Of a DNA stretch of 64,000 bases, positions 48,072-57,020 are shown one piece after another. The notes below the pieces were generated by a model. The model saw only the letters and a list, made by a program, of their open reading frames with translations. It did not search any database and was not told the origin of the DNA. The translations under genes and the position numbers were made by a program. The stretch is from Telmatospirillum sp. (GTDB lineage Bacteria > Pseudomonadota > Alphaproteobacteria > Rhodospirillales > Magnetospirillaceae), in the NCBI GenBank assembly GCA_031291415.1, contig JARLJB010000290.1, forward strand, positions 62,001 to 126,000. The letters run 5' to 3'. Positions within the stretch are counted from its first letter, which is position 1; each line of letters opens with the position of its first letter.

Positions 48072-48134
48072 CAGACATTGACTCCGGGACCTTCCGCCGC
48101 CGCATGACTGGAAGGTCCCTCGTACTGGCGACGA

Positions 48135-49139
48135 CTATTTCGTCGCGCAGACCAGCGGTGGATTGGGCAGGTAAGCGGTATCGAAATAGGCCGAGAACGG
48201 TTTGTCCGACGACACGCCCATGAATTTCGTCATGACCTCGTAGCTGGCGTCGAGATATTTTTGCGACGGCAGCCCCAATCCGACCGAATCCGGCGCGCAG
48301 TAGTTATTTTTCGCGCGCTCGGTCACGGTGAAAAGGGCGGCGTCGCGCTTGCCGGCATCGGGATAGACCTCCAGCAGGGCGGAAACCGCTGCCGCCGGGT
48401 TCTCCATGGTGGCCTTGATACCCTTCAGCGTCGCGGCGACGAAACGGCGAACGACGTCAGGCCGTTCCTGCAGCATCTTCTCGGTCACCACAAGGCTCAT
48501 GCTGACCAACGGAACCTTGAAATCACGCATGTAAAGGGCGCGCACCGGAATGCCGCGGTCCTTGAGGCGCGGGAACATGATGTCGGGAACGTCGATGACC
48601 GCATCGACACGCCCCTCGCCCAACATGGACAAAGACGCGGCGGCGTCGAAATTGACAATATCGATCTTGGCGACATCGACCCCCTGAGCGCCCGCCATGG
48701 CGCCCAGAAGAGCCCGTTGGGCGGTGCCGGGAACCACCCCCAGTTTGCGGCCCTCAAGATCCTTTGGCGTTTTGATCGGCGAATCCTCGCGGACGATAAC
48801 CGCCCAACTGCTCAATTGCTCGATGATGCCAATAATTTTCACCGGAGCCCCGCGGGCAGCGAGATTGACGATCACGCCGGCATCGGCCAACCCGACGTCG
48901 GTCTGCCCCGCCGCGACCAGCTGGACGGTCGAACCCGATCCGCGCCCCTGTTCGATCTCAAGATCAATGCCGGCATCGCGATAGTAGCCCTGCTTTTGCG
49001 CGTAGATATAGGCCGCGTGCCCAGGGTCCGCCGCAAAATTCAGGGTAAATTTCACCTTATCCGCCGCCGAAGCGGAACCGGTCGCCAGTGCGACTGCCAG
49101 GCAGACGCCCAGGACGAAATCAAGACCTTTTCGTGCCAT
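48135..49139 (-). CDS. ABC substrate-binding protein, NMT1/THI5-SsuA type
   Basis: 334 residues with a signal peptide (cut near 'ASA-ADKVKF'). Fold marks of the NMT1/THI5-like family: 'FTLNFAADPGHAAYIYAQKQGYY', 'GSGSTVQLVAAGQTDVGLAD' and 'GRKLGVVPGTAQRALL'. Family ligands include pyrimidine precursors, sulfonates and riboflavin. The paired permeases and a ribokinase-type kinase favour a sugar-containing or nucleoside-like ligand, by inference only. GGGAG 7 bases before ATG. Confidence 0.92.
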   Translation of the reverse strand: MARKGLDFVLGVCLAVALATGSASAADKVKFTLNFAADPGHAAYIYAQKQGYYRDAGIDLEIEQGRGSGSTVQLVAAGQTDVGLADAGVIVNLAARGAPVKIIGIIEQLSSWAVIVREDSPIKTPKDLEGRKLGVVPGTAQRALLGAMAGAQGVDVAKIDIVNFDAAASLSMLGEGRVDAVIDVPDIMFPRLKDRGIPVRALYMRDFKVPLVSMSLVVTEKMLQERPDVVRRFVAATLKGIKATMENPAAAVSALLEVYPDAGKRDAALFTVTERAKNNYCAPDSVGLGLPSQKYLDASYEVMTKFMGVSSDKPFSAYFDTAYLPNPPLVCATK

Positions 49140-49193
49140 CCCGCTTCTCCCTTATGACCACGCACCTCGACCGGTGATGGCCGTTTCAAAGCC

Positions 49194-49943
49194 TCACGCG
49201 CCCTTCCAGGGCAGCAGCAACCACTCGACCACGCTCATCACCGCGTTGACACCAAAACCGATCAGCGTGCCCACAGTGATCGTCGCAAACACCAGCGGAA
49301 GATCGTCGTTGGTGACCGCGCGCATCGCAACAAAGCCAAGCCCATCAGTGGCGGCGACATATTCGACGACGATCGCCACGGTGACGGCGATGATCAGCGA
49401 CGTTTTCAACCCCGACACGATATGGGGAAGCGCTGCCGGCAATCGGATGAACAGGAAGGTTTGGAAAAGCGACGCCCCGGCCGAACGGCTGACATAAAGC
49501 AGCCGGCGATCCAGATATTTGAAGCCGGCGATGCTGTCGACAAGCACGGGAACGAAGGCTCCGATGGCGATCAAAACGACCTTCGAGACCAGTCCGTGCC
49601 CGAACCACACAACCAAAAGCGGAGCCAGCGCCACCTTCGGCAGCGTGTTGAGCAGAACGATCACATAATAGAGGGACCGTTCCAGGGCGGGCGAAAGTCC
49701 GATGCTGAAGCCCAGCGGAATCGCCGCCACCGCGCCAACGCCGAATCCGACGCCGATCGCCTGCAGCGTGATCAGCGAGCTGCGGGTCAAAATCGGCGCA
49801 TTTTCCACAAGGGATCGGCAAAACACCGAAGGAGCTGGCAAGATATGGGCGGAAATTCCCAAATAGCGGGAAGCAAATTCCCAAACGGACAAGACAACGA
49901 CTACAGACAAGGTCGGCAGAAAACTCGCCGATCTGCTTCCCAT
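49194..49943 (-). CDS. ABC transporter permease, second subunit (SsuC family)
   Basis: 249 residues from ATG 49943, about six membrane segments and the EAA loop 'GASLFQTFLFIRLPAALPHIVSGLK' split near residues 150-175. A 22-codon N-terminal extension in frame is possible. Together with the 256-residue permease it gives the two-permease layout of pyrimidine/riboflavin-type uptake systems. Confidence 0.92.
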   Translation of the reverse strand: MGSRSASFLPTLSVVVVLSVWEFASRYLGISAHILPAPSVFCRSLVENAPILTRSSLITLQAIGVGFGVGAVAAIPLGFSIGLSPALERSLYYVIVLLNTLPKVALAPLLVVWFGHGLVSKVVLIAIGAFVPVLVDSIAGFKYLDRRLLYVSRSAGASLFQTFLFIRLPAALPHIVSGLKTSLIIAVTVAIVVEYVAATDGLGFVAMRAVTNDDLPLVFATITVGTLIGFGVNAVMSVVEWLLLPWKGA

Positions 49944-50068
49944 ACGTTGTCCCGCCCCCCGTCCCAAAACGCAACCGTCCTCATAGAATTCGACCGGCCA
50001 CGAAACCACAAAATGGGAACACGGTCATAACTTCGTTGCAACCCACCGTAGCAAGACAGCAATGATTG

Positions 50069-51001
50069 TCAAGGGACACGTCCGTGTCCATGCGACGCCA
50101 GGAAAGCTTCCGTTTCCTCGCGAGACGGAATCGACGGCTGCGCGCCACGACAGGTCACGGAAAGGGCAGCGGCTGCCTGCCCGAAGACAACAGCCTGCTC
50201 CAAGGTCGCCGCCTGGGAGAGCGAGGCAGCCACGGCGCCGTTGAAGGTGTCGCCGGCAGCTGTCGTATCGACGGTGTTGACCGCAAAGGCCGGGATCAAC
50301 CGCCCCTCGCCACCATCGCTACACCAGACGCCCCGCATGCCCATTGTCAGGAGCACAACCGCGACGCCCTTGTCGTGACAATAGTCGGCGATACGGCGCG
50401 GTCCGTCGCGTTCGTCGGCGGAAATTCCCGACATGGCCGCAGCTTCGGTTTCGTTGGGTGTGAAAATATCGGTTCCCGCCAGCAGGTCGGGGGCGATTCG
50501 CAAAGCCGGTGCGGGATTCCAGATGACCTTCGCCCCAGCCGCATGCGCCGCCTGTTTGGCCGCCAACGTGGTCGCCAGAGGGATTTCATTTTGCAGCAGA
50601 ACATAATCGCCCGCGGCAAGCGGCAGGCGATAATCCGAAAACCGTTCCGGCGTGAAAAGTCCGTTGGCACCGGCGCACAGAAGGATCCGGTTTTCGCCGG
50701 TTCGATCCAGGAAGATGATGGCCGTGCCCGACCGCGAATCGGGAAGCACGGGCAAGTTCGTCACATCGATGCCGTCCTTCGCGAGGTCGGCTCGGATCTG
50801 GAGGCCAAAGGCATCATCGCCGACGCATCCGGTCATGATGACGCTGGCGCCGGCCCTGGCCGCGGCGACGGCCTGGTTGGCCCCCTTGCCGCCGGACGCC
50901 GCCAAAATGAAATCGCAAGGTACGGTTTCCCCGGCCTTCGGCATCACAGCGACTGAATAGATCGCATCCTCGTTAACACTACCAACGACGAAAACTGACA
51001 C
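50069..51001 (-). CDS. PfkB family sugar kinase (ribokinase-like)
   Basis: 310 residues. N-terminal 'FVVGSVNEDAIYSV' and the substrate loop 'LAASGGKGANQAVAAARAGA', and the C-terminal catalytic 'NTVDTTAAGDTFNGAVAA' with the Asp base and anion hole. These match ribokinase best. GTG 51001 is chosen because AAGGAGG lies 5 bases upstream. First gene of the leftward ABC operon and divergent from iclR, so it probably phosphorylates the sugar part of whatever is imported. Adenosine kinase or HMP kinase relatives are alternatives. Confidence 0.9.
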   Translation of the reverse strand: MSVFVVGSVNEDAIYSVAVMPKAGETVPCDFILAASGGKGANQAVAAARAGASVIMTGCVGDDAFGLQIRADLAKDGIDVTNLPVLPDSRSGTAIIFLDRTGENRILLCAGANGLFTPERFSDYRLPLAAGDYVLLQNEIPLATTLAAKQAAHAAGAKVIWNPAPALRIAPDLLAGTDIFTPNETEAAAMSGISADERDGPRRIADYCHDKGVAVVLLTMGMRGVWCSDGGEGRLIPAFAVNTVDTTAAGDTFNGAVAASLSQAATLEQAVVFGQAAAALSVTCRGAQPSIPSREETEAFLASHGHGRVP

Positions 51002-51266
51002 GAAGTCCTCCTTCCCGTTCCACCGCAGCAACGGCCTGGACAAACCGCGCTCGCCGGCGGATTGGGACGTTCCTTAGGATGTGGGGAGACAATTTTGCCT
51101 CACATCGTTAAGCGTCTATTTCGCAGTACGCGCCGAGCCCTCCCCCGGAACATCACGAAGACATCGACATCGAAACCGTCCGGTTTGGCCGATCCATCCT
51201 TAAGACAAGGACGCCAGCCCCCTTCAAACGACGCCTTCAGTGTCCACGGCAGCGCCCTCCATTTCT

Positions 51267-51279
51267 GAAACACTATTTC
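51267..51279. promoter_or_regulatory. Candidate IclR operator 1
   Basis: GAAAC-ACT-ATTTC, part of the longer palindrome CTGAAA-CACTA-TTTCAG (51265-51281). It lies between the divergent kinase and iclR genes. It shares its pattern with two other sites in this locus. Confidence 0.6.
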
Positions 51280-51340
51280 AGTTTAGTGCTGGGGGAAGAA
51301 CAACGTCAAGTGGTGGCATCGCATCCGTTAGAAAAATCTG

Positions 51341-51353
51341 GAAACGCTGTTCC
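51341..51353. promoter_or_regulatory. Candidate IclR operator 2
   Basis: GAAAC-GCT-GTTCC, one base from a perfect palindrome, 82 bases before the iclR start. It would suit autoregulation. Confidence 0.55.
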
Positions 51354-51434
51354 AACTCGAACATCTATATCGAATCGGCTAGCATCCTGATATTCTTCTA
51401 GGAGAATCGAACTCAGGACAGGTTTGCTGCGAAC

Positions 51435-52280
51435 ATGGCTCGGCAGTCATCTTTTGCGATCGAACGTTGTATGGCTATCCTCGAACGGCTGTCACAGGCC
51501 TCCAATGGTCTTCCGCTGTCGACCATCGGCGAGGATCTGGATATTCCGAAAAGCGCTGTCTACCGCTTCTTGCAAGTGCTGGAAGAGCAAGGATACGTCC
51601 GCCAGGACGAAACCCGCCGCTACAGCCTGACGATGCGGGTCGTCCAGATGGGTTTCCGGTTTCTTGCCGGCAAAGGCGTCTGGGAAATTGCCCAGCCGAT
51701 CCTCAATCGCCTGGCCGAACGTTCGGGCGAGTTGGTCCGCATGACCGTTTCGGATGGACAAACATTGTCCTGGATCGCCAGCGCCCAGGGCGCCCGTTCT
51801 GGATTGATCATCGATCCCGTCATGGGGTCACGCGTTGTCATGCATGCCACGGCCACAGGCAAAGTCTGGCTGGCCTCTTTGCCAACCGAAGAGGCTATCT
51901 CCATCGTTCTCCGCCAGGGATTGGGGTCGCCACAAGAACACGGCCCCAATGTGATCCAATCGGTCGAGGGGCTGATCAAGGAGTTCAAACTGACGCGTGA
52001 GCGCGGTTATGGATTGAATGTCCAGGAGGCCGAGGCCGGCGTCACGGCGATTGCAGTGGCCATTAAACAGAGAGGGCCCGACGGTCAGGAAAAATGCGTG
52101 GGAACCCTCAGCATCGCCGGCCCGACCAGCAGGACGCCGGCCGAACGCCTCGAGGCGTTCGTACCGGATCTGCAGGCGGCGGCCCGCGAAATATCCGATC
52201 TGTGGCTGCTGATCGAACGCACGCCACAGTCCGAACGCCCGCGCCAATTGTTCAATAGCGACGTGCTCAGAACGCTATAG
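51435..52280 (+). CDS. IclR family transcriptional regulator
   Basis: 281 residues. N-terminal winged HTH ('GLPLSTIGEDLDIPKSAVYRFLQVLEEQGYV', split over about residues 24-55) and a C-terminal ligand domain ('ATGKVWLASLP', 'GYGLNVQEAEAGVTAIAVAI'). IclR proteins commonly control local catabolic genes. Three similar palindromes (two in the upstream gap, one before the VCBS gene downstream) look like its operators. Ribosome site is weak. The ligand is unknown. Confidence 0.94.
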   Translation: MARQSSFAIERCMAILERLSQASNGLPLSTIGEDLDIPKSAVYRFLQVLEEQGYVRQDETRRYSLTMRVVQMGFRFLAGKGVWEIAQPILNRLAERSGELVRMTVSDGQTLSWIASAQGARSGLIIDPVMGSRVVMHATATGKVWLASLPTEEAISIVLRQGLGSPQEHGPNVIQSVEGLIKEFKLTRERGYGLNVQEAEAGVTAIAVAIKQRGPDGQEKCVGTLSIAGPTSRTPAERLEAFVPDLQAAAREISDLWLLIERTPQSERPRQLFNSDVLRTL

Positions 52281-52438
52281 AATCTGTCGTCATCAGGCGA
52301 CGGAGCGGCAGGGCGGGGACAACTGTCCGTCCGGCGGATGCTGTCGGCTTCGCGAGACCGCAACGATCTCCTTGCCGGCGAATCGGGCACGGCCGGGATG
52401 CCTAACTCATTCGCATCGTGAGAATTTATTTTTTTATA
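52281..52438. other. Gap between iclR and the VCBS gene
   Basis: No gene seen. An AT-rich run at 52422-52440 leads into the third palindrome and is the probable promoter of the rightward VCBS-SDR genes. The last 130 bp before the ATG (52452-52580) also show nothing else. Confidence 0.4.
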
Positions 52439-52451
52439 GAAACACAGTTTC
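52439..52451. promoter_or_regulatory. Candidate IclR operator 3
   Basis: GAAAC-ACA-GTTTC, a perfect 5-3-5 palindrome inside an AT-rich promoter-like stretch, 130 bases before the VCBS protein start. It ties the rightward genes to the same regulator. Confidence 0.65.
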
Positions 52452-52580
52452 ATTATACCTAAAGTTCCCAATCAGAAAATTCGGTGATTGAAACACCGGC
52501 CACCCTCCCCGTGTGATCCGAGACGGCGACGGTAACTCGGACCACCGGGCGCTGGGGCTGCATGAGGGAAAATACAGTCG

Positions 52581-54548
52581 ATGACGACGGAACGCTGGGA
52601 AGACGTTATTCCGATCTGGCGGGATCCCGGATATGGCGACCACATCGTGCCCTTCGATCGTTCGGTTGGCCAACGCCCTGTGGCCGGCGGCATCATCACC
52701 TGCGCCGAACCTGTCGATTGGTGCGGCAATGGCGGACGGGACCTCCTGTTGTCGGCCTGGGACGCCTGCTATGGCGCCAAGGTCCGGCTGTTCCGCCAAA
52801 CCGGAACGGCCGCTAACGGCCTGCCTTCCCTGACCTATGACGGCGAAATGACGGGAGTGAGCGGCTTCGTCACCGTGGTCCACGATGGCGACAGCTTTCA
52901 TCTCCTGTCGACATCGCGGCTGCGCCGGTCGCTCTATTTCTACCGCAACATCGGCAAACCCGGCCAACCGCGTTTTGGAGACCCGATTGAGCTCCACCCC
53001 GAGGCTGATTGGCTGCATGACGGTGAAATCTTCCACCTCGCGCGTTTTCACGATATTGACGGCGACGGCCGCCGCGAGCTGGTTCTCGGAACCGACTATT
53101 GGCACGACTATTGGCCGGAAGGCGCCGAGTGGAACGACAAGGGATATCGCCCCTACGGCGTCGATGGCCGCTGGCGTGGCGGCCCGTTGCGCGGCAACCT
53201 TTACATTTTCCGGGATGACGGCGCGCCTGACGACCCTCGGCTTGGTCGCGGCAGGCCGGCGACGACCGACGACGACCCGATCGAGGTCTACGGCCAGCTT
53301 GGACCGACGTTCGGCGACTTCCGCCGGACCGGACACCATGACCTGATCTGCGGCAGCTTCCTCGACCAGCTGTATTTTTTTCCGCGAGGACCGGATGGCA
53401 ATTTTGGCGCCGGGCGGATGATCGCCGCCGCCAGTGGACGAAAACTCACGCTTCCCCATTGCATTCACATGCCGGCCGCCGTCGACTGGGACGACGACGG
53501 CCATGTCGATCTTGTCGTCGGCGCTGAGGACGGCCGCGTCTGGTTCGTCCAAAACAGCGGCATCGTCGAAGACGGCGTCCCGGTTTTCGAAAAACCCGTG
53601 CCGATTTGCAGCGCCGCAGCAGAGCCGCAACTCGGTGCCCTGCCGGTTCCAGCCATCGCCGACTGGTCGGGCACCGGACGGCTGGACCTGATCACCGGCA
53701 ATAGTGCCGGTGAGCTTTTGTACGCACCTGTCCTCGGCCGCCCAGAGGCACCTGCTCTCGGGGCGCTGCAACCAATCGACGCCGGAGGAACGGCCTTCCG
53801 GGTCGCCGCCGGCTCGCAAGGCTCCATCCAGGGACCCAGCGAGTACAAGTTCGGCTACACCTGCCCGTCGCCCTGCCATTGGTACGGCCAAGACCGGCCC
53901 GATATCATGACGAGCGACATATTTGGCCGCTATCTCGTTTTGCGCAATCTGGGGGGCACGCCACCGCGCTTCTCGGCCCCTTGCGAACTTCAGTTCGACG
54001 GCCAGCCGTTGCGAACCGTCTGGCGTGTTAGGCCGGCCGTTACCAGGTGGCACACCAGGGATATGCTTCACCTGGTGACGCTCGATGCCGAAGGTGTCCT
54101 GGTGATGTTCGACAAGGTTTCCGACAACGAGGTCGCCAACAAGAGACCTTTGCTGTACGCGGACGGTGGCGAGATCCGGTTCACGGAAGACCATGGCGGC
54201 GGTCGGGGACGCATCAAGCTTTGCGTGTGCGACTGGCGTGGAAGCGGTCGCCTCGACATCATCTTCGGAACCCATAATCGCGCCTCGATTCCCCCCGGAC
54301 CGGAGGGCATTCCACGACATACGACCTATCAAGCCGGCGTTTTCCTGCTTGAGAACGTCGAGGGGAGCGACGAACCTCGCTTCGCGCCGCCCCGTCCCTT
54401 CCGCTTCCGTGGCGAACCGTTGGTGCTTGGCATGCATGCCTGTTCCCCGGACGCCGTGTCCTGGCGCCAGCGGGATCTGCCCGACTTGGCGATCGGCGTC
54501 GAAGACGGCAGCCTTGTGTGGTTCGAACGCGAGACCCTGACGTGGTGA
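52581..54548 (+). CDS. Cytoplasmic FG-GAP/VCBS repeat protein
   Basis: 655 residues without signal peptide or membrane segment. At least five FG-GAP-type units with the Asp-rich calcium loop and 'DLxxG' tail are visible: 'DWCGNGGRDLLL', 'DIDGDGRRELVLG', 'DWDDDGHVDLVVG', 'DWSGTGRLDLITG' and 'DWRGSGRLDIIFG'. They predict a beta-propeller, probably seven- or eight-bladed. Most VCBS proteins are secreted; this one is not. In this operon it could be an intracellular lyase or hydrolase (some polysaccharide lyases are propellers) or a binding scaffold. I cannot name an activity. Confidence 0.85.
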   Translation: MTTERWEDVIPIWRDPGYGDHIVPFDRSVGQRPVAGGIITCAEPVDWCGNGGRDLLLSAWDACYGAKVRLFRQTGTAANGLPSLTYDGEMTGVSGFVTVVHDGDSFHLLSTSRLRRSLYFYRNIGKPGQPRFGDPIELHPEADWLHDGEIFHLARFHDIDGDGRRELVLGTDYWHDYWPEGAEWNDKGYRPYGVDGRWRGGPLRGNLYIFRDDGAPDDPRLGRGRPATTDDDPIEVYGQLGPTFGDFRRTGHHDLICGSFLDQLYFFPRGPDGNFGAGRMIAAASGRKLTLPHCIHMPAAVDWDDDGHVDLVVGAEDGRVWFVQNSGIVEDGVPVFEKPVPICSAAAEPQLGALPVPAIADWSGTGRLDLITGNSAGELLYAPVLGRPEAPALGALQPIDAGGTAFRVAAGSQGSIQGPSEYKFGYTCPSPCHWYGQDRPDIMTSDIFGRYLVLRNLGGTPPRFSAPCELQFDGQPLRTVWRVRPAVTRWHTRDMLHLVTLDAEGVLVMFDKVSDNEVANKRPLLYADGGEIRFTEDHGGGRGRIKLCVCDWRGSGRLDIIFGTHNRASIPPGPEGIPRHTTYQAGVFLLENVEGSDEPRFAPPRPFRFRGEPLVLGMHACSPDAVSWRQRDLPDLAIGVEDGSLVWFERETLTW

Positions 54549-54605
54549 TGGCGTTCGCGAACCGTTTTTTCTCATGATCTTCGACGAAGAAGAAGGACGC
54601 CGACC

Positions 54606-55352
54606 GTGAAGGACGTCACCGACCATATCGCTATCGTAACCGGTGGAACGCGCGGCATCGGAGCCGCCATCGTCAAGAGACTGGCGGCGCGCGGTGCCGC
54701 CGTCGTCGCCAATTCCATTTCCGAGGAGGCCGCGGAGACCTTTGCAGACGGCCTCCGCGCGGAAGGACTCCGCGTTGTCGCGGCCTGCGGCGATGTCGCC
54801 GATGAAACCGATGTCGCGCGGATCTTCGAAATCTGCCGGCAGACGTTTGGCCCTTGCTCGCTGCTCGTCAACAACGCCGGCTACGAACAAAGGGTGGCCT
54901 TCGATTCTCTTTCGGTCGCCGATTGGGACCGGATGATCAATGTCCATCTGCGCGGCACATTCCTGTGCTGCCGGACGGCGATCACCGACATGCTGGCGGC
55001 CGGCGACGGCGTGATCGTCAATGTGGCGTCGCGCATCGGCCAGGCGGGCGGCGCCAATGTCTGCCACTATGCCGCCGCCAAAGCCGGCATGATCGGACTG
55101 ACGAAATCACTGGCCCGCGAATTCAGCCGCCGCGGAATTCGCGTCAATGCCGTCGCCCCCGGCCCCATCAAGACGGAGATTTCAGCCGCATTCGCGCCGG
55201 GATGGGAAGAAGAACGACTCAAAGAATTGCCGCTGGGACGTTTTGGCGAACCCGACGACGTTGCCGATACCGTCGAGTTCCTGGCCTCTCCGCGCTCCCG
55301 CCTCTATGTCGGACAGACCTTCGGCCTCAACTCCGGCGGCCTGATGGTATGA
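54606..55352 (+). CDS. SDR family NAD(P)-dependent oxidoreductase
   Basis: 248 residues. Cofactor motif 'VTGGTRGIGAAI' (about residue 11), 'NNAGYEQ', catalytic Ser in 'VASRIGQAGG', Tyr-x-x-x-Lys in 'CHYAAAKAGMIG', and the 'NAVAPGPIKTE' loop. It resembles FabG-type and sugar-alcohol dehydrogenases. GTG start with AAGAAGGA about 8 bases upstream. It follows the VCBS gene by 57 bases, so it likely oxidises or reduces an intermediate of the same pathway. Confidence 0.93.
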   Translation: MKDVTDHIAIVTGGTRGIGAAIVKRLAARGAAVVANSISEEAAETFADGLRAEGLRVVAACGDVADETDVARIFEICRQTFGPCSLLVNNAGYEQRVAFDSLSVADWDRMINVHLRGTFLCCRTAITDMLAAGDGVIVNVASRIGQAGGANVCHYAAAKAGMIGLTKSLAREFSRRGIRVNAVAPGPIKTEISAAFAPGWEEERLKELPLGRFGEPDDVADTVEFLASPRSRLYVGQTFGLNSGGLMV

Positions 55353-55486
55353 GGGCCGTCTCGCGAGGGAAGGCTTGAGGGTGGGGACGGGGCGGCATAA
55401 CCTGCGCTGGCGGACTCGCCGGATCGAAGTTTTTGACCGAGTGAGCGCAATCCCAGGAAGACGAACTCACGCAGGTCCCGGAAATA

Positions 55487-56989
55487 ATGTCGCTATCCTT
55501 GAGAGAAAAACTATCAGCCGTTCCCAAGGGAGCCGGCGCCTTATTTTTTATTCAGGTGTTTGCCACGCTCAGTTTTGCTGTGCTGTATTCGACGTTGGTC
55601 CTGTACGCGACCCAGCACTTGCAGTTCTCCGCAAAAGAGGCCTCAGCGATCATGGGCGTCTTCGGGGCGTTCAATTACGGGCTGCATCTGTTCGGCGGTT
55701 ACCTGGGAGGACGCTTCCTCAGCAACCGCAACCTGTTCGTCGGCGGCATGGTGTTGCAGGTCGCCGGATGCGCCTTGATCTCCGGCGGATCGGTGGCGCT
55801 GCTCTACTGGGGACTGGCCTTGTTCCTGACCGGCAGCGGCCTCAACGTCACCTGCCTCAACATGATGCTGACACAGCGGTTCAAGCCGGATGACCTGCGC
55901 CGGGAAGGCGCCTTCCTCTGGAACTATGCCGGCATGAACATCGGCTTTTTCGTTGGTTTTTCCGTCGCCGGCCATTACCAATTGACCGAAAACTATTCCA
56001 GCCTGTTCATCTTCGCGACGGTTGGAAATGTTCTTGCCATCGTCCTGGCTACCGTTAACTGGAAGGTGCTGGCCGATCTGAACACGCCCCTTCTCGACTC
56101 GCCGGCCAGGCAATTCAAACTGCGGTTCGTCACCGGCGTGGCCATTCTGCTTGGCCTGGTGCCGATCGTCTGGATATTGCTGCAACATCCCGACGGCACC
56201 GAAACACTGGTCAAGTCGATTTGCGCGCTTGTCGCCGTCGCATTGATCTATCTGACATTGAAGCATCCAGACCCACGCGAAAAAAACAACATGTGGGCCT
56301 ATCTGATCCTGACCTTCGGCTCACTGGTCTTCTGGGCGTTGTACCAGATGGCCCCCAATGGCCTGCAGTTGTTTGTTCTCCACAACGTCGACCGGATGGT
56401 ATGGGGAATTGAAATCGCGCCGCAGTGGACGCAGAACATCAACACCATCGTCATCGTGGTCGGCGGGCCGTTGATGTCGGCGCTTTTCGTCTGGCTGCGG
56501 CGACGCGGCTGGACCATCGACGTCCCCAAACAGTTTTCCACATCGTTGGTCCTGATGGGGTTCGGTTTCCTGGCACTGCCAGCCGGTATCGCCCTGGCCG
56601 ACGACAAAGGCATGGTCGCCTTTTTCTGGTTCTTCCTCAGTTTCCTGCTGCAATCGATCGGAGAATTGCTGATCTCGCCGGTCGGTTACGCGATGATCGG
56701 GCAACTGGCGCCGCGCCGCTATCAAGGGGTGATGATGGGCAGTTGGATGCTCGTTACCGGTCTGGCCTCGCTGTTCGCCGGAGATTTCTCCGGCATGATC
56801 CCGGAACCGACCGAAGGCGCCGCGCTATCGACCAATCCCGCCTATGCGAAGCTGTTCGCGGAACTGGGATCGGGCAGCGTCGCCGTCGGTATCGTGTTGT
56901 TCCTGCTGATTCCCTTTTTGCGCAGACTGATCACCAGCAAAGGCATGGGAATCGACCGGCTGCCGCAGGCGGAGGGCGCGGTCGACTGA
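55487..56989 (+). CDS. POT (PTR2) family proton-coupled oligopeptide transporter
   Basis: 500 residues, about 12-14 membrane segments. The order matches DtpA/PTR2 proteins: 'QVFATLSFAVLYSTLVLY' (ExxER region replaced here), 'GGYLGGRFLSNRNLF', and 'SIGELLISPVGYAMIGQLAP' which is the family's PTR2 signature. The usual N-terminal ExxERFxYY motif is not seen, so proton coupling may differ. It follows the SDR gene by 134 bp; whether it belongs to the IclR locus is unclear. Confidence 0.87.
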   Translation: MSLSLREKLSAVPKGAGALFFIQVFATLSFAVLYSTLVLYATQHLQFSAKEASAIMGVFGAFNYGLHLFGGYLGGRFLSNRNLFVGGMVLQVAGCALISGGSVALLYWGLALFLTGSGLNVTCLNMMLTQRFKPDDLRREGAFLWNYAGMNIGFFVGFSVAGHYQLTENYSSLFIFATVGNVLAIVLATVNWKVLADLNTPLLDSPARQFKLRFVTGVAILLGLVPIVWILLQHPDGTETLVKSICALVAVALIYLTLKHPDPREKNNMWAYLILTFGSLVFWALYQMAPNGLQLFVLHNVDRMVWGIEIAPQWTQNINTIVIVVGGPLMSALFVWLRRRGWTIDVPKQFSTSLVLMGFGFLALPAGIALADDKGMVAFFWFFLSFLLQSIGELLISPVGYAMIGQLAPRRYQGVMMGSWMLVTGLASLFAGDFSGMIPEPTEGAALSTNPAYAKLFAELGSGSVAVGIVLFLLIPFLRRLITSKGMGIDRLPQAEGAVD

Positions 56990-57020
56990 CGACCGGTCAC
57001 CCGGTCCCGGAGGGCATACT

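Noticed and set aside
52434-55067. 877-codon open frame on the minus strand
   Set aside because: Antisense to the VCBS gene and half the SDR gene; no recognisable domain, no ribosome site.
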